15,605 nt of DNA from positions 1-15,605 of the forward strand of contig AWOE01000041.1 in NCBI GenBank assembly GCA_000494145.1. The letters run 5' to 3'. The notes beneath the pieces were generated by a model. The model did not search any database. It was not told where the DNA came from and saw only the letters and a program-made list of their open reading frames with translations. Positions 5,015 through 14,000 of the stretch are shown piece after piece (the stretch's first letter is position 1; each line of letters begins with the position of its first letter). A program made the translations under genes and the position numbers. This stretch comes from Candidatus Calditenuaceae archaeon JGI OTU-1. Lineage in GTDB: Archaea > Thermoproteota > Nitrososphaeria_A > Caldarchaeales > Calditenuaceae.

Positions 5015-8000
5015 TCACTTGGCCGGAGCCTTCGGCGGTGGCGGTGCGTAGACGCCTAGCCTCCTTCCTCTCCACCAGCGGTACTCGCTGATGATGATCG
5101 CCAGGACGATCACCAGCAGTATGAGGCCGATCGCGAGGGCGAGCAGCGTGGCCAGCGACATCGGTATGCCGAGGACCTCGACGTAGACCGGGAGCGGGAT
5201 CTCGACGACCTCACCTCTCCTCAGCATATCGAGCGAGACCGTTGCGGAGCCGCTGAAGCCCTTGTACTGGGCCCTCACCTCGTAGGAGGCGGGAGCGAGT
5301 TTCTCGAACCTCACAGCGCCTGCGGAGTCGGCGGAACCGGTGGCGACGGTCGTCCCTGCCCTCAGCAGCTGGACCGACGCTCCCTCGAGTCCCTGTCCGA
5401 GCTCGCCGACGACCCTGACCGTCAGGGTGAAGAGCTGGGCCAGCACCGAGATCTCCTTCCTCGCGACGGAGATCGGCTCGTCCCTGGCGTAGACCTCGAC
5501 GCCTTCAACGGAGACCCTGAGGTTGTAGGTGAGCGGGGAGTCCTCCGTGCCGAGCGGCACCCTCTCGAAGACGGCCCTGCCGTCCGGACCGGTCGTCTTG
5601 GTAACGCCCTGGAACGTCACCACCGCTCCGCCTACCGGCCTTCCCTGAGCGTCGACGGCGATAATCACCACGTCGTCGACCGGCAGCTGGAGCGTCCTGC
5701 CACCGATCAGCCTCGTCCTGATCCCGTCGGCGGTATCGGTCAGCGTCACCTGAGTCGTGGTGCCGTAGGTCGGGCTGGTGTACCTGACGGTTACCGTCAC
5801 CGGAGCGCCCGTGTACAGCGCCGTGACGGTGATGACGTTCCCTGCCACCTCCCTTCTGAAGTAGTAGGCCTCAGGTTCTATCGAGACGTCGCCCGGAGCA
5901 ATCGTCAGCGGCCTGCCCCTGAGGTCGGTCACCTCGAAGGAGAGGTCGGTGAACGGCAGTGATGCCTCCACCTGGACCGTACCGACGTTGACGGTGCTGA
6001 TGTCGAAGGTCCTCTTGAAGATCGTCCCTGCGGGTCCGAACCTGACCTCGAGCTCGTAGACGCCCCTCGGCAGCCTGTTGATCGTGAAGGTACCACTGCT
6101 CATGCCGACGCCCTCGGTGAACCGCAGCGATAGCTCGGTAGTCGCCCCGACCTTCTTGTGGACGAAGACCTCGAGCCTCCTCAGTATCTCGTCGGGCAGG
6201 GTCTTGCCTCCGTAGTTCAGCAGCGCCATGAAGTCGAAGACGGCCGTAGTAACGTCCCTGTGGACGCCCCTGCTCACCGGGTCACTCGCTGATATTACTC
6301 TGTCGGGGAGCCTCAATCCGATCGCGGCCTCGGAGTGCGGCACCGTGAGGGTCTTGGCGGCGGCGTCGGTCTCGTCGAAGTCGCTGTCGTAGACCTTGAC
6401 GTGCCTCGGCAGCGGCGCCGTCTCGTCCCTGAACGGCCAGACGGGCCAGAGGTTGCCCACGGCGTTGTCAGGCGTCGGGTCGTTGGCCAGCCAGTAGACC
6501 CTCACTATCAGCTCGAGCGGGTTCCTGACACCGGAGTTGTCGACGACGTCGTCGTTGTTGGCGTCGTAGTTCCACCTTCCGAAGGTCAGGTTCATGATGG
6601 CGGTGTAGCCGGCACCACCAATAGGCCTCGGGTCGAGGAGCTCGCCCCTGTGGAACATGAACAGCGTCTCGAGGTCGATCGGCCTCGCAGACCACGTGGC
6701 GTTGGCGGTGTAGCTCCAGGCAGCGATCCTGCCGCTGGCCCTGTCGACGAGCTCGACGAAGGCGCCGGCGAGAGGCCTTCCGTTGAAGTCAATGGCCCTC
6801 ACCGTGACGGCGGCGTAGTTGACCGTGATCACGAACGGTTTGCTGACGGTCCTTCCCTGCTCCTCGTCGTAGTAGGTGCAGAGGCCAAAGCAGTAGCCGT
6901 CCGGATCGAAGGTCGTGGTTATGCTCGTTATCGCCCAGTGGGTCGGCTCCTCGGTCGGGAAGTAGGCGAAGCTGCTCCTCCTCGTCGGCGTGTTGTAGGG
7001 CTGCTCGACGAGCTGGACGTTGAGGCCCCTCATCCAGTCCCTCCACTTGGTATCGTCGGGCTCGTTGACGTACGCCGGCGGCTCGACCCTGTACCTGACC
7101 TTCAGCCCATACCAGAAGACCTTCGTCACGTCGGTCGGGTCGCTCTCGAACGTGGCGAAGCCGAGGGAGTCGCTGGTCCTGGTCATGACGCCGGTGTCAA
7201 CCGGTGTTCCGAGCCTCCTCCCCTGGAGCTTCACCGTGTAGCCCTGGACCGGGTAGGCGGTCGGGACTCCCTGCTCGTCCCTCCACGTCAGCAGGACAAC
7301 GCTCAGCTGCCTCGCGGCGTTCAGCATGATCGGGACGGTGACCCTGTTGGTCGTCACCACCTTCAGCGGGCCGTCGCCGAAGGTCTCGTTGTTCAGGACG
7401 AACTGCGTCGCCACCAGGTCCCTCAGCCAAGTGACTGCGCTGTGGTTGGCGCTGAAGACGTACTTCCACGTGGTGTTCATGAACCTCGGACCGGGTATCT
7501 TGGTGAACTCGACGATTCCGTCGGCATCGGACGAGCTGATCAGCGTGACCCTGAGGCCGCACGGGAAGGCGCTGGTCGAGCATGGCTGGTAGTCCTGCGG
7601 TGCCGGCGGCCATGCGTTCCACAGTCCGGCGCTGTGCCAAGTCGTCACGTTCGGGTAGTAGATCCAGAGGTTGAGGTCCCTGACGGCGTGGGCAGGGTCG
7701 GTGCTGTTGCTCAGCGTGAACATGAACCTGACGTCGTAGACCTCGGACGCACCGAACTCGACGAACTTCTTGTCGAGGACGAAGTTGTCGCTGTAGACGA
7801 CGGCGCTCTTCCAGACGACGTTGAACTGGTAGTGGAACTCCTCCCTGAGCGGCAGCGTCACGCCCAGGTGGCCCTCGACGCTGAAGGTGTGGTTGAGCCA
7901 TCCGCTGGTCGGCAGTAGCAGGAGGCCCTCGTAGCCGGGCACCGTGAAGCTCCTGATCAGGCCGTCAGGACCTGTCCACCACCGGGCATAGGCCAGCTGA

Positions 8001-11000
8001 CCGTCCGGATACGTCCTCGGCGTATCTGCACCGACGTTGTTGTCGATCGGGCAGTTCGGGTTGTCAACCGTGGCGTAGATCCACCTGGAGGTCACCACGA
8101 GGTCCAGGTCATCTAACACGTTCCTGATGAAGAGCTTGGCAGGCCACGGCGGCACCTGGACGAATATCGTCACGGTGTCGTTTATGGTGATGTACAATCT
8201 GTCCCATCTCACCTCTATGAACCTCTGCGGGTCGTCCGGATCAGCGACCCTCTTCCTCTCCCACTCCCACGCTATGGTGTACGTCTGGTTGAGGGTAGCG
8301 TTGCAATAGGGGTTTAGGTAATACTGTCTCAGCTCAGCCGATCCAGAATCAGCCGATATGCTGATGCGCTCCGACAGTTCGAGGTTGAGGATCCAGGCCT
8401 CGATCAGGGCATTCTCCAGCGGCTCTCCTCCCTTGTCGACGGCCTTAGGCTTGACGAAGGTCACAGGTGCCGGGAGCTGCAGCGTCTCCTTCTCATAGAC
8501 TATGGCGTTGCCGTAGGGTGCGACGGTCTCCTCGATCTTCGTCCAGTTGCCGACTACGTACTCGCCCATGGTCTCGAAGTGGAGCCTGCTGGGCTGGACG
8601 GTGAAGTTGTGCCGCGGCCAGACCATGTTGGTCGCGGAGTTGTTCCACCACTTGTCGACCGTGAAGGTCATGTTGGTCGGGAGCTCCAGACCCTCTGCCC
8701 TGTAGCTGCCGTTCCACCATATCACGCTCAGGGACTGGCTTGTCTTCCTCAGCCATGTGGTGTCGACCGTGTCCTCGGTCCAGAAGGCGAGGTGCACGGG
8801 ATAGAAGCTGTCGTCGTTGGGGTTGTAGAACTCCATGACGAGCTCGTTGTCGTTCACTATGCTGTATGTGGCGCCGCCTACCCTCGTCGCTCCGTCGACG
8901 ATCCTCTTGAAGAACGTGTGGGCCCAGACCAAGAGTCTCCTGGACACTTCGCACCCGGGTATTCCTGTGAAGTTACCGACCCCGCCGGGGTTGTAGACGT
9001 CCAGGGCTCCCTCGAAGGGCCAGGTCTCGTCGACCGGTCTTCCGTAGTGGGTGCGGTCGGGGTTGAAGGTGCTGAAGATCCTCAGGACGACCCTGTCGTT
9101 AACGTAATCTGCGGGGCTGGTGATTATCACCGGCGGCGAGGAGGTCGATGTGTACTTTATCTTGATCTCGTAGGCGACCGGTACTGTCCTGCCAGGCCAC
9201 TTGGCGCTGCCGGGCGTCTGCTCGGTCTCGGGGTCGTAGTCTGGGTCGGTGACGGTCGTCACGGTTATGTTGTACAGCGTCGGCGGCATCTGGTAGAAGA
9301 CGTATTCGGCCTTGGAGTAGGTCTTCAGCTCTCCATCTGTCTCAGGCTCTCCCTCGAAGTACCTGACGGTGTATCTCAGGAACTGGTCGACCTGGACCGT
9401 CGTGTTGAACGGCTGCGGGTTGGTGTCTCCGGAGGGGTCGAGGGTCTCCAGGAACCAGAGCTTCTTACGTGTGAGCGGGTGCTCACCGACCCACATCAGG
9501 GTGATGTTGAGCCTCGGGATTATGTTGTCTCCGTTGAAGTCGTACGGCGTGAACTTGATGTCGATTATGTTGGCGTAGAGCTTGACGGGTGAGTCTACGT
9601 TGCTGTCTACGCCTATACTCAGTGTGCCGTCGGGTTCGAGCGGCAGCTCCGTATCGCCTACCTCGGCCTTGACGAACGTCACCCAGACACCCTTCCACCA
9701 GACTCCCGTGAACCTGATGCCTCCTGCCGGGACGAAGCCGAAGTCTTTGGCGCCGTAGTCGTCCACCAGAGTGATCCTCCTGGCGCCGGTCTGGTCGATG
9801 TAGCTGAGGTATGCCGGGCCTAGGGTCTGTCCCTCGCAGTCCAGCACGAGCACCTTTAGCTTGAAGACCTGGGCGACTATCGTTATCAGCTCGGTCTTGG
9901 TCAGCTTCTCTATCTCGTAGGGCTCCTCATAGACCACGACCCCGTCGACCCTGACTATGACTCCGTACGCCTGGTCTCCCGGCAGCTGGTAGAAGATGGC
10001 GTAGCCTGTATCGGCTCCTGCCCACTGACTGTAGCTCCAGGCTAGGTTGCCTTGTTGCTGGTCTGGGTCGGTTGCTGTTCCTGACCTGGTGACGTCGGGG
10101 CCGTTGAGTCTGGTGAGCGTGACTACCGTGTTCGATGCCGGCAGGGTGTTGCCCATGTTGTCGACCACCTTGAAGGCTACGTCGTGGACCCATGCCGTTA
10201 TGTAGACCATGCCGGTGCCTGTCAGTGCGAAGTCGTCGTATCCTCCGAAGAGGTAGTCGTCGAGGTGCTCATCATCGTTGCTGAAGTCGCTGAGCGGGAC
10301 CACGAAGCTGAATATGCTCAGGAATACGGGCTGGTTCAGCGTTATTCTGAAGCTTCCCTCGACACCCGGATCAATGGATATTCCGGCTATCGTTGTGCCG
10401 CTTGCCCTTCCTCCGATGACCATCGGGTCGAAGGCCGTTATTCCGGCTAGACCGTATAAGTGCCAGAACGAGCTGAAGTCCATGAATGTTATTGAGGCTT
10501 TGACGATGGGGTCGACGCTGAGTATGCCGCCCCATAGAACAACGAATCCTGACGTAGTCGTTTCACCTGGATCCACATCACCGTCGCCGTCAGCGTCCAC
10601 CCACACGTTGTCAGGACCAGGAATCGCGCCAGAGACTGTCAACCATTCATACTCCGTCATCTCAAAGAAGATGTCGGAGTCGACTGGGCTGAATGCAAAG
10701 CCTGATACGACGATGCTGCCGCTGATCCTATCTCCATTTAAGTATCCGTCGAAGTCTCCCGACAGAGTGCATATCGTCGGCGGGATTGGTTCAGGTCTTA
10801 AATTGGAGCAGAGGAGCGTTCCGGAGAAGTCAGCTCCAATCGTTCCGACCCCTGCCACGCTTAACAGTAAGAATCCCCATATGTTAGCTTCGTAATTGTC
10901 TGAATTGTCTATGTTTCCTACTCCGGAGAAGGATAACCATCCGCTAGCCGGGATGTTTTGAGATGTTCCTATGTCTACAAGTCCTTGCAGTTCGAGGAAC

Positions 11001-14000
11001 CCTGTTACGAAGACGGCTTCAACACCTCTGTCGTAGAACGATATATCTATATCGGTTGCGGATCCGCTGTGGATCAGGCCCGAAACTACTGATGTTACAT
11101 CCACGGTCATCTCACCGCCCACATATCCTCCATCCATTGCAATGATTACAGTGCCATCATTTGCTAAGCCAGCCGTGGTGATACCAACATCGAATAATGT
11201 TATTGTTCCTGATGCTGGCTCACCGCCTATGTCTCCGGTGAAGTCTATTGAGATATCGCAGAAGAGTAACCCTAGTAGGCAGTCTAGGTATCCTGTGCCA
11301 ACTGCAACCAGCGTACCGAATCCAGGTATAGATGCTGTCAAAGGTAGTACGCTGAACGTTCCTGTTAGGTGTCCTAGGTCCTGTGGGTCTGCTATTACGG
11401 CTGTGAATACGTCGCTGTCGAACGTGAACGTCACGCCTGGAATCGTTACTGTTCCTATCTCCACATCAGCAGTGAACGTTACATCGTCAAGTATCCCTAC
11501 TAATTTCACCTCGCCGGTCATGTCGAGTTCTGCATAGAAATCTGTTAGGTCTCCCTCGTCTATCACCCCAGTCACAGCGCCGTCATCGTTGAGGATGAAC
11601 ATTCCGGCTACGAAGCTCGCATCAAGGTTGAAGCCATCGATGGTCATCTCGGGGACCGTGGAGTCTGTTATGGATGAGGTTCCACCGTCCAGGGCCGATG
11701 CTGGTGTTGCCGATGTTATGACGCCCGAGATGGGCTGACCGTTCCAGGTTCCGGACCACGCTATCTGGAGCCTGCATTCACCTGTTGAACCAGGCGGCCA
11801 GACATCACTGCACCAGAGCGTTCCGGCAGCGCTCTCATCCAGTACGTTCACCACTGCTCCTGTGTCCGGGTCCTGCAGCTCTATGTTGATGATGCCGGGT
11901 CCAATGACCTCTTCTGCGACGATAGTGCACTCCATGTCTCCATCACTGGCGTCCGGTATCAAACAGTCTATTGCTGCACCGTCTAGGTAGATCTGTATGG
12001 TGAGGCCCTGGACGTTCCCTATCTCGGCTGTGGGGCCGGCCCAGAGCGCCGTCACCGTGCCTGACGCATGTATCGGCCCTACAAGGTCCTGAAGCGCACC
12101 GAATTCGCTGTTGTTGGGGTCTCCTGTGGTGTCAACGACTCCGTCGAAGATCTGCCCGAGGAAGGTGTTGGATATCTGGAAGTCGCCGCCCACCGCGTCG
12201 TCAGCATCGCCCGTCACTATGCTGCTCCATAATACATCTCCGGTTGTCAAGAGTGTTGATGAGCCTGTACCGTCGTTAATCTCGAACGTCCCGGATATGG
12301 GGTGCGCTCCACCGATCAGACCGTCGTACGATATTTCTATGTCGCAGACGGTCGGGCTGGTGGTCGGCCACGCCTCAATGCACCTGAAGTTGGCTGTGAG
12401 CGTTCCTGTAATTTCCTCCTCCGGTTCGGGACTGCCGTTCTGGCTTATGTCTATAAACCCTAGGAATGGACCTGATATGACGCCCTCCACTTCGCCCGTG
12501 TCGGGGTCGACCAAGGTTGTGGTGATTTCGAGCTCATCAGATCCTATAACGAAGAGTATGTTGTCTAACAGTACCGTGGTGGGGGATACGGTTTCAGTTT
12601 GACTCGTCAGAACTATTGAGTTTGACTCGGGTATCACCACGTCGTCGGCAGGTATTGGCTCGTTAGAGCTTATGTCTATTGCGTGGGTTCCTGTGTCCTG
12701 CACCGTGCCGCTTATAGTCAACTCGTTTGCGATAGGATCTAACGTCCCCGCTATCGGAGTTGGGGTAATAACTTGTTTAAATACCTCGAATTGGTCATTT
12801 GCGATTGACCCGCTGTCGAAAGTGTCTGTGTAAAGTACAGTCTGTACGTAGGGCGGCGTTGTTATCGTTATGGTAACTCCTCCGGATCCATCGTGGGTTA
12901 TGTCGATAGATCCAGCCGTCCACGTTGTTGGAGAGAGGGACGGCGTGTTTTGATCAACACCATTGTTATGTATGTCTATAAAGAGTTGGTGGGTGCTTGT
13001 GCAGGTCACGGTGCCCGTCGAAGTGCCTAACATCGGTATCGTGCCCGAGAACGTACACGTGACCGAGCCCTCGATCGTGTATCTATCCTGTCCGGCAACC
13101 GTCAACGTCTGGTCCGGAAGGGTGGTTCCGGGAACTGAACCAGAGACGCTTACATAACCGTAGCTGTTGGCGTCAAAGACCTGAATAACGCCCGATGCAG
13201 TCAAGGAGCCGCCGGTGAACGTCAGGGTTGGGGGTGTGAGGGTTGCGGTGAGGGAGAAGCTTACGTCTATGGCTGTTGTTATGTCTGCAAAGTCGGGGTT
13301 CCCGTCGGGCTCGACGTCACCCAGCGACGGGTTGGCTGTATTGTCTATGGTTAGGGAGAGTACCGACACCAACGTAACAACTCCTGTATCAGGGTCGTGG
13401 TAGGTCTCCACGTTCCCGGCCGTTCCGGCTAGGTTTGTGCTATCGAAGACTCCGCAGGCGAAAGAACCGTCGTTGCTGATGTCAATACAGACGGTTATAG
13501 TGGTCGAGTCATCTAATACAAAGGCGCCAGTGGTGACCTCCCGCCACGCACGGTGTATATGCACATCCACGAGGTCGACCACTATTTGGCTGCCGTCCAG
13601 TATGAAGATGCGGTCGTTGGCACCACCGATGCCATCGTAGTCTACGAGGATCGAACCTGAGACAGGTATCGCTATGTCATCAATGGTCAACGTGTAGTAA
13701 TCGTAATATGCAACGTCATTTATAAGCCATGATAAATCGAAGCTGAAGGTCCACGACACTCCCTGTACGTCAGCAACGGTTTCGAGCAATAGTCCGGCAT
13801 CACCTTGCATGCCCGTCGGGTAGAACGTGAACTGAATGTTCGGAGTCGGGGTATCCTGTAGCGCCGTTGGGCCGAACTTGCCCGGTGTGACCTGATCGGC
13901 CTTCCACGCGAACATGCCGCTGACCGTTCCGGATTCCAGAGTCAGACTTATCGTGCCGTCAGGATCCAGAATGTCATCTACGCTGGCCTGTATCTCGAGT

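Noticed and set aside
4941..5100. A short basic + strand frame beginning MEPGKSREKTRKRRRKS
   Set aside because: Its Lys/Arg-rich part is the complement of the oligo-T terminator of the giant gene, and the rest runs antisense into that gene.
6335..7918. A 527-codon open frame on the + strand opposite the giant gene
   Set aside because: It is antisense to a clear coding frame in a GC-rich stretch. Its translation is Val/Arg/Asp/Glu/Gly-rich with no recognisable domain, and no promoter or ribosome site precedes it.
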